Assembly: GCF_014384905.1 (NCBI RefSeq)
Contig: NZ_JACRSV010000001.1
Coordinates: 1,302,001-1,366,000, forward strand
Direction of reading: 5' to 3'
DNA length: 64,000 nt
Source: Fumia xinanensis
GTDB taxonomy: Bacteria; Bacillota; Clostridia; Oscillospirales; Ruminococcaceae
The translations under genes were made by a program, and so were the position numbers. How positions within the stretch are numbered: position 1 is the stretch's first letter; the number at the start of each line of letters is the position of its first letter. Positions 34,142 to 42,015 of the stretch are shown in pieces. The notes under the pieces were generated by a model that was not told where the DNA came from, searched no databases, and saw only the letters and a program-made list of their open reading frames with translations.

Positions 34142-35514
34142 TCTAAAAGCTTCTGTAAAGCAACATCCATCTCATCAAAATGTTCGTTCATAAAAACGAC
34201 GCCTTCTAGGTATTCAATGATAAAGCGGTTATACAGTTCTGTTTCATATGGACTGGAACTATATTCTATTGGATTACTTTTCCAATAATCAATTTGTTTA
34301 TTTACAACTTGAATCATTTTATTTCGGACATTAGTGGCAGTATCTTCTATAAGATACTGCCAGTCACCGCTTCTAACTACAACCTCGTCATATCTTGTTG
34401 AGTTTACGTACTTTGTAGGTATTTTAATGCTATCAATAGCATCAGCCAGTCCGGGGGACGGATCCATATAATGTAGAAAACCAAATACCAGAATCGCTCC
34501 AACACTAATTAATTTCCAATAACTGGGTGAAAAGAAAAAAACCAGAAATGGCTCAGAGTCTTCTGCAGTGTCAATAACTAAACCACCAATATTGACTATA
34601 TCTACTAAGGCCTGCTTCCAGTTAGAATACATTGTATATTCATCAAAAGAAGTCTTTGCAGCAAATAGATACTTCTGTTGATAAGAGGCGTCTCTTATAC
34701 TTCCACGTGAATTCAAAATGGTCACGGCAGCTGTGCCCATGAGATATTCCAGTGCTTCTTGTGCTTTCGCTTCTGCGTCTTGATGAATTTTTTGAACCCG
34801 TTCATTCATTCCGTTAGTCATGACATATCCGTACCCAAAATTATCCATATCCTTTAAGACTTTTCTGCACTGTGCGTCGCTGTCGGTACTGATATCCGGT
34901 CCGTGTTCTTTCCACACCGTCCCCCCGTCATCCACCAAAAACTTCTCTTCAATTCCGCACAGCCCCCACACAACCTTATCCACACAGAACACATACTCCT
35001 GAAACCCGCTCTTAAACAGCCTGTCGGGATCATCCTCGCTGGCCAGATACCCCTGCCCCTTCTTGATGTCCCCCTTGACCTTTTCGTAAACCGCCCGGGC
35101 CACATCCTCGGTGTACCTTCCCGTGACGCTCAGGTTCAGGCTCTGCTGAAGCACCTTGATGGCGTTTTTGTGGTTTCCCTCAAAGCTCACCCGAAAGGTG
35201 TAGCTGTACAGCTTGTGCTTTTGAAGCTTCTCCCTGATCTTTTTCACCGAAAGCCCCTTCAAAGGCCCCGGCACCTCCAAAGCCCCCGACTTGATCAGGT
35301 CCTCCCCGTAAACGTCCCTCCGGTCGCCGTTATAGGTGCTGTCCCACAGGATTTTCCTCGCCTCGTCCCGGTCCGACACCCCCCGCAGAACCCCTCTGTC
35401 CTTGTAGAGCTTGATCACCTTGTCCAAATCCCAGTTGGACAGCTTTTTGAACCCATAGATGCAGTCGTCCGGGTTGAGCATCCTGAGAAAATCCCCCGCG
35501 TTATTGGCCCTCAT
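34123..35514 (-). CDS. Modular protein with peptidoglycan-binding-like segment, unknown function
   Basis: 463 residues, unrecognised as a whole. Residues 112-147 (NAIKVLQQSLNLSVTGRYTE and following) look like a PG-binding-1 helix bundle. Residues 1-100 are basic and helical. A hydrophobic stretch spans about 322-350. Coding DNA before residue ~218 is GC-rich like the prophage; after it, AT-rich like the membrane genes, so two parts of different origin seem joined. The C-terminal 40 residues recur in the fragment at 32650. The architecture (conserved front, foreign tail, nearby tail fragment) recalls polymorphic toxins, but no toxin domain is recognised. The start at 35514 follows GGGAGGAAAAGGAT. 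Confidence 0.7.
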   Translation of the reverse strand: MRANNAGDFLRMLNPDDCIYGFKKLSNWDLDKVIKLYKDRGVLRGVSDRDEARKILWDSTYNGDRRDVYGEDLIKSGALEVPGPLKGLSVKKIREKLQKHKLYSYTFRVSFEGNHKNAIKVLQQSLNLSVTGRYTEDVARAVYEKVKGDIKKGQGYLASEDDPDRLFKSGFQEYVFCVDKVVWGLCGIEEKFLVDDGGTVWKEHGPDISTDSDAQCRKVLKDMDNFGYGYVMTNGMNERVQKIHQDAEAKAQEALEYLMGTAAVTILNSRGSIRDASYQQKYLFAAKTSFDEYTMYSNWKQALVDIVNIGGLVIDTAEDSEPFLVFFFSPSYWKLISVGAILVFGFLHYMDPSPGLADAIDSIKIPTKYVNSTRYDEVVVRSGDWQYLIEDTATNVRNKMIQVVNKQIDYWKSNPIEYSSSPYETELYNRFIIEYLEGVVFMNEHFDEMDVALQKLLDQSPFK

Positions 35515-35530
35515 ATCCTTTTCCTCCCAC

Positions 35531-35556
35531 ACCGCCTTTTGTAAAGGCGGTTTTTT
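35531..35556 (+). terminator. Hairpin-T tract at the leader of the modular gene
   Basis: ACCGCC TTTTGTAAA GGCGGT followed by T5 on the plus strand. It can stop transcripts coming from the membrane gene at 33320. On the minus strand it would hold the bases just before the ribosome site. Confidence 0.7.
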
Positions 35557-35599
35557 CATCGTCATAACGACTGCTGTCCCAAAAAACGCCCGCCTTCAC

Positions 35600-35790
35600 G
35601 CGGAGACCTCCCCGGAACACCGTAGGGGCGGGCATTGCCCGCCCGCAAATCCACGAAACGTCCCCCAAAACCGTAGGGGGCGATGCCTTCATCGCCCCGC
35701 CGTTTCCAAAACCACTCCACGGTTTTTCTGAACACAGGGTTCGCAGCGGGCGGACGTAGACGTCCGCCCCTACACCCCCAATCCTCCACA
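35600..35790. repeat. Cluster of three GTAGGGGCG-type palindromes
   Basis: Units at about 35622 (GGGCGGGCATTGCCCGCCC core), 35671 (GCGATGCCTTCATCGC core) and 35746 (GGACGTAGACGTCC core). They fill the gap between the cassette and TerL. Confidence 0.7.
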
Positions 35791-35813
35791 GCCCCCCGGG
35801 GTCATCTCCGTTA

Positions 35814-37064
35814 TCACGAAAAGCTGGTCCCCGCCCGCTTCATCTCCCGCTCGCAGGCGTACCGCGCCGCGTCGATGCAGTGGTTGTCTCTGTCCGGGAA
35901 CCCGCCCTTAAAGCCCCCCGCGCCGTCGCGGTCCAGCTCGTATTGGCTGAATTCCCGGGCCGCGTTGGGGCACCGATTGGGGTCGATGACGATCTCCGTG
36001 AGATTCTGGAACCAGCTCACACCGTGCTCCACGCTCCCCGGCCCCTTTTTCGCCGCCTGGATTCGGATTCCCCGCTCTCTGAGCTCATCGTTGGACCGAG
36101 GCTCCGCGCTCTCCGCCGTCACCGGCTCACAGAGCTTGTTTTCCCGTAAAATCGCCGCCGCGATCTCGTCGTACCGGGCCCTGAACTTGTAAAACTCGTA
36201 GAAAAGATAAACCTTCCTCCGCTTTTTATCGTAATGGAGGGCCAGATAAACAAACGGGTCCGGCCCGTAGCCCCAGTCGAGGCCCCGCCGCACCCGGTCG
36301 AAGGAAGCCGCCTCCCCGTCGGAAATCTCCCGCAAAACCACGTTGCGGAAAACCTCTCCCCCAGTGCCCGTCACTTCTCCCAGATACTCGTGGCGGTAAA
36401 ACTCCGGCCTGCTGCGCCTTAATTCCTCCGCCTCCGCCACAAACTGCTCCCCCAGCCAGTCGATGGGAACCCACCGAAAGTCCGAGTGATGGACGATGGT
36501 GTCGGCCCTGAGACTCTGCACCGCCACTTCTCCGTTGACCCAGTGGCCGGCGTTTTTCGGCGGGTTGTAGCTATAGAACACGTCGAATTTCTTCCCGCCC
36601 CGCATCAGCGACTGGTTGATGACCCGCAGCTCCTCGATTCCCCGGAATTCGTCCACTTCCTCGTACCAGATGAACCGCACATAGCCCCTCGACACCTTCA
36701 CCGACTTGATTTTCTGCGGGTTGTCCCCGCCCCGGAACAGGATTTTCTGTCCCGTCGGCTTGAAGATGAGGCAGAGGGGCGTTTTTTTCTGCTCCCACAG
36801 ATCCGCCACCTGAAGCTTCTCCACCGCCCAGACCACCTGCTCAAACACGCTGTCCCGGAGCGTCGTCCCCACTTTGCGGAGCACCACTGCGTTGGCGTTT
36901 GGGTCCCGCATGACCCCCAGCACGATTTCCAGGCTGATGAAGGACGACTTGGCGCTCCCTCTCCCGCCCTTGAGCCAGTAGTGGCTGAACCCGCCGTTTA
37001 ACACCTGCCGGTGCAGGCTCGCAAAGCTGGGCGCGATCAGCGGATTCAGCTTATCAGGCGTCAT
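35814..37064 (-). CDS. xtmB: Terminase large subunit
   Basis: 416 residues. The DNA-packaging motor: Walker A GGRGSAKSSF near 35, Walker B IWYEEVDEF near 135, and an RNase-H-type nuclease start RGLDWGYGPDPFVYLALHYD near 240. PBSX (XtmB)-type. It overlaps TerS by 11 bases. The portal gene should follow directly but is displaced by the 30.7-35.5 kb cassette. Confidence 0.95.
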   Translation of the reverse strand: MTPDKLNPLIAPSFASLHRQVLNGGFSHYWLKGGRGSAKSSFISLEIVLGVMRDPNANAVVLRKVGTTLRDSVFEQVVWAVEKLQVADLWEQKKTPLCLIFKPTGQKILFRGGDNPQKIKSVKVSRGYVRFIWYEEVDEFRGIEELRVINQSLMRGGKKFDVFYSYNPPKNAGHWVNGEVAVQSLRADTIVHHSDFRWVPIDWLGEQFVAEAEELRRSRPEFYRHEYLGEVTGTGGEVFRNVVLREISDGEAASFDRVRRGLDWGYGPDPFVYLALHYDKKRRKVYLFYEFYKFRARYDEIAAAILRENKLCEPVTAESAEPRSNDELRERGIRIQAAKKGPGSVEHGVSWFQNLTEIVIDPNRCPNAAREFSQYELDRDGAGGFKGGFPDRDNHCIDAARYACEREMKRAGTSFS

Positions 37065-37860
37065 CCGTCAATTCCTCCCCCGCCAGGGGCCCGTAAATCT
37101 CTTTTAATTCCTCCGGCGACAGGTCCGGCACGTCGTCGATGATCTGCACCACCGTCCCCTGTCCTTCCTCCGGCCCCTTCGCCCGCTTGCCCCGCAGGTC
37201 GAAATAGTATTTGATGGCCTGTAAGTCCCCCTCAAGGCACATTTCTTTCAGCCTGTGCCAGATAGCCGCCTCACAGCTCCTGATTTCCTCGTCGATCAGC
37301 GCGTCCAAATACCGGTTGAACCCCTCGTCCTTGAGATACCGGTACACCATGTCCCTGCTGATGTTCGCCTCTTTGGCGATTTCCCGGATGGGCATTCCCG
37401 GCTCGCCCCGGAGCAGCAGCTCCGCCACTTTTTCCCACGCGCCGTTGATGGCCTCGCCCTCTAAAAGCTCCTCCGCCTTCCAGCCGTTTTTGGGCTTGCG
37501 CCCCTGTTTGCGGAACGCCGCCCCGCAGATGTCGTCTTCCATCACCGGATGGATTGCCGGCCGCCCCCGCTTTCTCGGTTCAGCCCCCGGCTCCTTCGCC
37601 GGATGAATCCGTGGCCTGCCCCTCTTTTTTGGAGTCGCCTCCCCGGGAACTCCCGCGCTTCCCGCCGCATTCTCAGAGCCGCTCATTTTGTCGGAATCTT
37701 TCATTCCCTCAGAAACCTCCGCCTCCCCGGGAACCGCCTTTTTCCGAGGCCGCCCCCGCTTTTCCGCCTGTCCGGAACCCTCTGCAAAAGCATCCGCGCC
37801 GCCCTTTGCACAGCCTTCCGCACCCATTGGCGCCAATTGATCTCTATCCAGCATTTCCAT
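37054..37860 (-). CDS. xtmA: Terminase small subunit with three AT-hook motifs
   Basis: 268 residues. The C-terminal two thirds carry an HTH (EIAKEANISRDMVYRYLKDE) and the helical tail of terminase small subunits. The N-terminal 110 residues contain three AT-hook-like motifs, KRGRPRK, KRGRPRIHP and KRGRPAIHP, set in low-complexity linkers, an extension not usual in the family. It should recognise the packaging site and start DNA packaging. The ATG at 37860 has GGAGG 8 bases upstream; a TTG 15 bases earlier is less likely. Confidence 0.88.
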   Translation of the reverse strand: MEMLDRDQLAPMGAEGCAKGGADAFAEGSGQAEKRGRPRKKAVPGEAEVSEGMKDSDKMSGSENAAGSAGVPGEATPKKRGRPRIHPAKEPGAEPRKRGRPAIHPVMEDDICGAAFRKQGRKPKNGWKAEELLEGEAINGAWEKVAELLLRGEPGMPIREIAKEANISRDMVYRYLKDEGFNRYLDALIDEEIRSCEAAIWHRLKEMCLEGDLQAIKYYFDLRGKRAKGPEEGQGTVVQIIDDVPDLSPEELKEIYGPLAGEELTDDA

Positions 37861-38644
37861 TTCGGAAACCTCCAATAATTCCTTCTTTCGGCTGCCCCAA
37901 AGCGCCGCTCATCCTGTCTGCCGCCCTATTCGCCTCTCCCTCCCTTTCTCCCCGCAAAAAACACGCGGGACAAGCGTCAGCCTGCCCCGCGCGCGGGAGG
38001 CGAAGCGCCTAATAGCGCCTCACCCCAATGGAATGGAGGTAAAATGGAAGGTTAAGGGGAAAAAATGTGTGAAAGCCGGCCGGCCGCCCTCCGCCGTGTC
38101 TGCCGCGCAAAAAAACGCCTCACGAGAGGCTGTCGGAAACGGCCGGAAAGCCCGCAACGCCGCGGGAAACGCTCTTGCTCGCCCAAAAATCATCCCCGCC
38201 CGTCTTTCACTGGTATCAGTATACTCCCGCCCCCCGTCACAAAAGTAACAACTTTCCAATTTTGGGAAATTATTTCCCTCAATGCACCTCATAATCTCCT
38301 GCCTTACAATTTTTTGCGGCGTCCGCCCCCCTCAATCCATTCCCCCACAACGTCCCCCAAAACTGTAGGGGCGGGCATTGCCCGCCCGCGGTTCCTCGAA
38401 CGGCCTTTCGTTTGGGACGGGCCTCTGCTCCGACTCCCTCAATCCATTCCCCCACAACGTCTCTCCACAATCACCCCCCGTTTCTCCGGCACACCCAATT
38501 CACAACGGCCCCCCACACCTACCCCCGTAGGGGCCAACTGCGTTCGCCCGCAATCCATCAAAACCCTCTGATAAAAACAACGAACAGACTCCGCCCGCCT
38601 TCTCTCCTCCAACCCGCACGTATGAATTACATCTTCCCCCAAAA
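37861..38644. other. Spacer between TerS and the next upstream gene
   Basis: About 780 bases. Low-complexity GC-rich DNA, palindromes of the GTAGGGGCG type at about 38365-38393 and 38525, and a duplicated phrase (CTCAATCCATTCCCCCACAA at 38333 and 38439). A plus-strand frame at 38033 has GGAGG close to its ATG but looks random. No gene supported. Confidence 0.55.
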
Positions 38645-38671
38645 GAAAAATCCCCCTGCAATGCAGGGGGA
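38645..38671 (-). terminator. Intrinsic terminator of the 97-residue gene
   Basis: Stem ATCCCCCTGCA/TGCAGGGGGAT followed by T5 on the minus strand, directly behind the stop. Confidence 0.9.
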
Positions 38672-38965
38672 TCACAGCTTCCCGGTCAGCTCCAAATACC
38701 GCATCACCGTGTATTTGCAGAGAAACCGCTCTTTTTCCCGCTGGAACTCTCTCTCCAGCTCGTCAATCTTTCTTTTTTTGTACCATGTGGGACACCGCCA
38801 CGCCAGCAGCGAGTTTCGGTCGCTCTCCAGCTGCCTGCAGCAGCCCGTAAACCGGAACGACTCATTCGCTTCTTCGTAAATCCCGTCCAGCATCTGTTCC
38901 AGCGCATCCGACGACCCTTCCCGTTCCCGGACCTGCTCCCACATATCCTTGTAGCGGTCACGCAT
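38672..38965 (-). CDS. Small phage-associated helical protein
   Basis: 97 residues, charged and largely helical (MRDRYKDMWEQVREREGSSD, WYKKRKIDELEREFQREKER). No known domain recognised. AAGGAGG 8 bases before the ATG makes translation likely. It sits between the late-activator-like gene and TerS, so it may be an early or regulatory prophage protein. A strong promoter lies about 590 bases upstream (39559-39587). Confidence 0.7.
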   Translation of the reverse strand: MRDRYKDMWEQVREREGSSDALEQMLDGIYEEANESFRFTGCCRQLESDRNSLLAWRCPTWYKKRKIDELEREFQREKERFLCKYTVMRYLELTGKL

Positions 38966-39358
38966 TGCATGAACCTCCTTCGCCTTAACGGCTGTTCTCG
39001 AAAGCCGTTCCACAGAGGGGAGAAAAAGCCAGCCCCTCTGCTTCCAGAGCCCCGAAAACAAATAAAAAATGCTGCGTACAGATTCCGCTGGTTTCCCAGC
39101 ATCCTCCATACAACAGCATTAGATATGTATCCAAAGCGGTATACATCCTTCAAAACTTTGCCTGACAGAATCCATCTGCACATCCATCTCAAGCCTTACC
39201 GCGGGTGTGATAAAATGCTCGGAGAGTTTCTCGGACTACAAGAATCAGCTCCAGTTCAGTGCTCGAATCACCACACAAAAGCCGGAAAACTCGGATGACT
39301 CTCACACCTAAACAGGCTTTTTCCCACTTTTCCTTGGCGGTAACCTGTAAAAAGGGGC

Positions 39359-39387
39359 TTGTAAAATGAGAAGAGATGTGTTATAAT
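39359..39387 (+). promoter_or_regulatory. Promoter of a putative small RNA
   Basis: TTGTAA, 17 bases, TATAAT. No coding frame with a ribosome site follows; a structured element ending in T5 does. Confidence 0.65.
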
Positions 39388-39393
39388 GTCTTC

Positions 39394-39485
39394 TGCGGCG
39401 TGGTTCGTCCGGTTGTATGGAGCTGTATCCTCCGTGCAATCCTGTTCTCGGTGCGCCAACACCTGAGACAGGCGCCGCAATTTTT
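39394..39485 (+). ncRNA. Putative structured small RNA
   Basis: About 92 nt, closed by TGCGGCG (39394-39400) with CGCCGCA (39473-39479) and followed by ATTTTT. An inner GCGCC/GGCGC stem is an alternative. It is not tmRNA, SRP RNA or 6S RNA by eye. It is fully complementary to the leader of the strong minus-strand promoter at 39559-39587, so it may act as an antisense RNA on the late operon. Confidence 0.5.
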
Positions 39486-39552
39486 AGTTGTCTTCTCAGA
39501 ACAACGTCGCGCCGCTCGGAGTGTGACCCCCGGCGCAGAACCGCCGTTCCTG
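39480..39552 (-). other. Structured 5' leader of the minus-strand transcript
   Basis: Downstream of the 39559 promoter the minus strand offers successive hairpins: GAAC/GTTC, GCGCCG/CGGCGC and GTTGT/ACAAC. With the antisense unit opposite, this suggests a regulated leader. Confidence 0.4.
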
Positions 39553-39558
39553 ATTTAT

Positions 39559-39587
39559 ATTATACATCATTTGGAAACTCCTGTCAA
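39559..39587 (-). promoter_or_regulatory. Strong consensus sigma-A promoter toward the late genes
   Basis: Minus-strand TTGACA, 17 bases, TATAAT. The nearest minus-strand gene is at 38965, then TerS and the structural genes. It may be the late or middle promoter of the prophage. Confidence 0.75.
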
Positions 39588-39663
39588 TAGTATTTTGTAG
39601 AAATATAAAATATCTTGACAAATTTGGTGATTATTCACAGAAATATAGAGATAAATTTGAAAG

Positions 39664-39688
39664 AGCGCCCTAAAAGGGGCGCTTTTTG
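39664..39688 (+). terminator. Intrinsic terminator on the plus strand
   Basis: AGCGCCC...GGGCGCT followed by T5. It may stop any plus-strand transcript that passes the small RNA unit. Confidence 0.7.
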
Positions 39689-39775
39689 TCTATTTTCTAG
39701 AATTTTGGTAGAATTTTGCCTCAATTTTACCTTTGCCTCTCTTTCCGCCACCTTTCAAACACCTGCCGCCCCCAT

Positions 39776-40083
39776 CTCTCCCCGACGCCCCAACGCCTCT
39801 CCCCGACGCCCCAACGCCTCTCCCGACGCCCAAACGCCTCTCCCGACGCCCTCAACGCCTCTCCCGACGCCCTCAACGCCTCTCCCGACGCCCTCAACGC
39901 CTCTCCCGACGCCCCAAACGCCTCTTCCGACGCCCCAAACGCCTCTCCCGACGCCCCAAACGCCTCTTCCGACGCCCCAAACGCCTCTCCCGACGCCCTC
40001 AAACGCCTCTCCCCGACGCCCAAACGCCTCTCCCGACGCCCAAACGCCTCTCCCGACGCCCAAACGCCTCTCCCGACGCCCCA
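39776..40083. repeat. 20-21-base minisatellite
   Basis: About 15 copies of a unit such as CGCCTCTCCCGACGCCCAAA, with variants CAA/TCAA/CCAAA. No spacers, so not CRISPR. It lies between the ArpU-like gene and the late promoter. Confidence 0.92.
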
Positions 40084-40312
40084 TTATTCGTATATATTCG
40101 AAAATATATTCATGAATATATTTTCCACTACACTACTATATACATTAAAACATACAACTTTTTATACACTAATAAATATTGTTATTAATATATAAATCAA
40201 TACGAGTTTATATACACTATAAAATATTATCTGCATGATATTCTGTCATAGCTTTATAAATATCTTTTCAAATCCCCTACCCGATATTTTATAAAATCCT
40301 CTATGGAATACA
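40084..40312. other. AT-rich block with a 26-base perfect palindrome
   Basis: About 230 bases of very AT-rich DNA directly after the minisatellite. A perfect 26-base palindrome, centred on TTCATGAA, spans 40100-40125. Candidate protein-binding site, replication element or terminator region of the ArpU-like gene. Confidence 0.6.
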
Positions 40313-40933
40313 CTACTGAATACCTTTCCTGCCGTCGAAAAACCGTTTGTAAGCCATTTTGACGCTCTCCGGCGTGACATTCATCCGATGTGCCACCTGC
40401 ACCCAGTTGAGCCCCTCCAAATGCCTGTATTGCAAAATGAGCCGGATTCGTGCGTCCTCCACCTGCCCGATAAATCCCAAAAGCCGGTTTTGCCGCTCCA
40501 AACATTCCTGAACACTTTTGAGCAGTATCTCTTGCTGCCCCTCGATGAGTTCCACCGTCCTCGCCACCGGGTCGGATACGCCGCCGCCCCGCGGCATCCC
40601 CGAAAGCGCCGGACTTTTTAGGGTGTTGCGAAGCTCCTTGATCCGCCGCTTCTGCCCCTCGATCTCCTGCTGGAGAAAATAAAGCTGCCCCAGCTCCTCC
40701 CGGGTCACCTCAGCCCCAGAAACCGACTGTTCCACCGCCATGCCGCTTCCCTGCTTCCCTGCCATCTCCGTCCCGCTCCCACATGCTTTTTCCATCTCCG
40801 CCCCGCTACCAATCAGCGCTTCAGCACCTGCCGCCTGTCCCGCGCTTTCACGTTCTTTTGGCAATGCCTCTCCCTGTGAAACCTTGCCGTCAAACGCAGG
40901 CCCCATTTTTTCCGTCATTCCCCGCTTTTCCAT
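40313..40933 (-). CDS. ArpU/RinA-like phage late transcription activator
   Basis: 206 residues. A low-complexity N-terminal part (1-75) precedes a helical region and a C-terminal sigma-region-4-like HTH (ARIRLILQYRHLEGLNWVQV, AHRMNVTPESVKMAYKRFF). Proteins of this type activate late phage genes; position matches xpf of PBSX, upstream of TerS. AAGGGG lies 8 bases before the ATG. Confidence 0.78.
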   Translation of the reverse strand: MEKRGMTEKMGPAFDGKVSQGEALPKERESAGQAAGAEALIGSGAEMEKACGSGTEMAGKQGSGMAVEQSVSGAEVTREELGQLYFLQQEIEGQKRRIKELRNTLKSPALSGMPRGGGVSDPVARTVELIEGQQEILLKSVQECLERQNRLLGFIGQVEDARIRLILQYRHLEGLNWVQVAHRMNVTPESVKMAYKRFFDGRKGIQ

Positions 40934-40975
40934 CTCTGTTTCCCCTTTCCATCCGCCTTCTCAGAACCCTCGCTC

Positions 40976-41220
40976 CTCCCGAGCCTCTCTGAATCCCGCT
41001 CCTCCCGAACCTCTCTGAATCCCGATCCTCCCGAGCCTCTCTGAATCCCGCTCCTCCCGAGCTTCTCTGAATCCCGCTCCTCCCGAACCTCTCTGAATCC
41101 CGCTCCTCCCGAGCCTTCCTGAATCCCGCTCCTCCCGAGCCTTCCTGAATCCCGCTCCTCCCGAGCCTTCCTGAATCCCGCTCCTCCCGAGCCTTCCTGA
41201 ATCCCGCTCCTCCCGAGCCA
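40976..41220. repeat. 26-base minisatellite
   Basis: About nine copies of CCTCTCTGAATCCCGCTCCT-CCCGAG with small variations, between the ArpU-like gene and the HTH gene. The unit is not a multiple of three, so frames through it repeat only every 78 bases. Confidence 0.92.
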
Positions 41221-41310
41221 TTTCCCTAAAGGACTCCCATCTGCACCAATGCCAATCCCCCTATTCGCCCTCAAAAAGTAGCTCTGCGCAACAAGCGCCT
41301 CAAAAAAATT

Positions 41311-42015
41311 TTACTCTGTCTCTTTCCGCATCCGAAACGGGCAGAAATACCGCTGAATCAGCGCCTTTTCCCCACGAAGGAGCGGCACTTCTGCCGCCGC
41401 CCGAACGTTTTCCACACTTCTGTTGAGCATTCGCGCCACCATGGGAAGCGGCATCCCCTCGGCAAGCCATTTGTGGACGAGATAAACCGTCTGCCGGGAA
41501 AAAGCCCGGTCCCGGTCGGGTTTGAGGTCCTCGTCATATCCTTCCAGCGGCCCTGACGCCCACTCTTCCCAGGACATCCCTTCGCCGCAGATTTTTTCTT
41601 CTTCCCAGCCGCGCCCGCTTTGCCTTTGAACCTCCCTTTTTCCGCCTCCAAACTCTTCCCGCACCGCGCCGACGCCCCGGCTGTGCCCTCTGCGCCCCGT
41701 CTTTTTCTGTTCCGGCAGCGTCTTTTCCGCCGCCTCGAAGCTGTTCAGACTATTCTCCGCCTGAGCCGCCCACACACAAACGCTTTTTCTCACCGAGCCG
41801 TTCTCTGCCCCAGCGCCAACGCGGCTCTCAGCTAAACCGCCCTGTCTCCGGCCGCCTTCCCGGACGCCGGCAGTACCATTTTCCACCAAAAGATGCCCCA
41901 TTTCCCGCGCCGATGCTCCCCTCCGCGCTTCAGGCAGCACCCGCCGCCCCCAAACTTTGTCCCCTGGCTTTCGACGGGAAGCCCCGCCCACCTTAGCGTA
42001 TTTCCTCTTGTTCAC
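41311..42015 (-). CDS. Prophage protein with C-terminal HTH-like region
   Basis: 234 residues. The N-terminal 150 residues are basic, Arg/Gly-rich and low-complexity, like other expanded parts of this prophage. The C-terminal 85 residues are more ordered (RAFSRQTVYLVHKWLAEGMP, MVARMLNRSVENVRAAAEVP), probably an HTH. The GTG start at 42015 has AGGAG 7 bases upstream and overlaps the end of the replication gene by 23 bases. Function unknown; perhaps a regulator of early genes. Confidence 0.6.
   Translation of the reverse strand: MNKRKYAKVGGASRRKPGDKVWGRRVLPEARRGASAREMGHLLVENGTAGVREGGRRQGGLAESRVGAGAENGSVRKSVCVWAAQAENSLNSFEAAEKTLPEQKKTGRRGHSRGVGAVREEFGGGKREVQRQSGRGWEEEKICGEGMSWEEWASGPLEGYDEDLKPDRDRAFSRQTVYLVHKWLAEGMPLPMVARMLNRSVENVRAAAEVPLLRGEKALIQRYFCPFRMRKETE

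Noticed and set aside
38033..38248. Plus-strand 71-codon frame with GGAGG before ATG
   Set aside because: Spacing is only 4 bases, composition is random-like, and no promoter or terminator is linked.
39394..39485. Assignment of the small RNA as SRP RNA, 6S RNA or tmRNA
   Set aside because: Size and conserved loops of those RNAs are absent.
39615..40195. Long open frames across the 39.8 kb minisatellite in several frames
   Set aside because: They are repeat translations (for example alternating SRRPNA/ASPDA words), lack ribosome sites and run into the AT-rich block.
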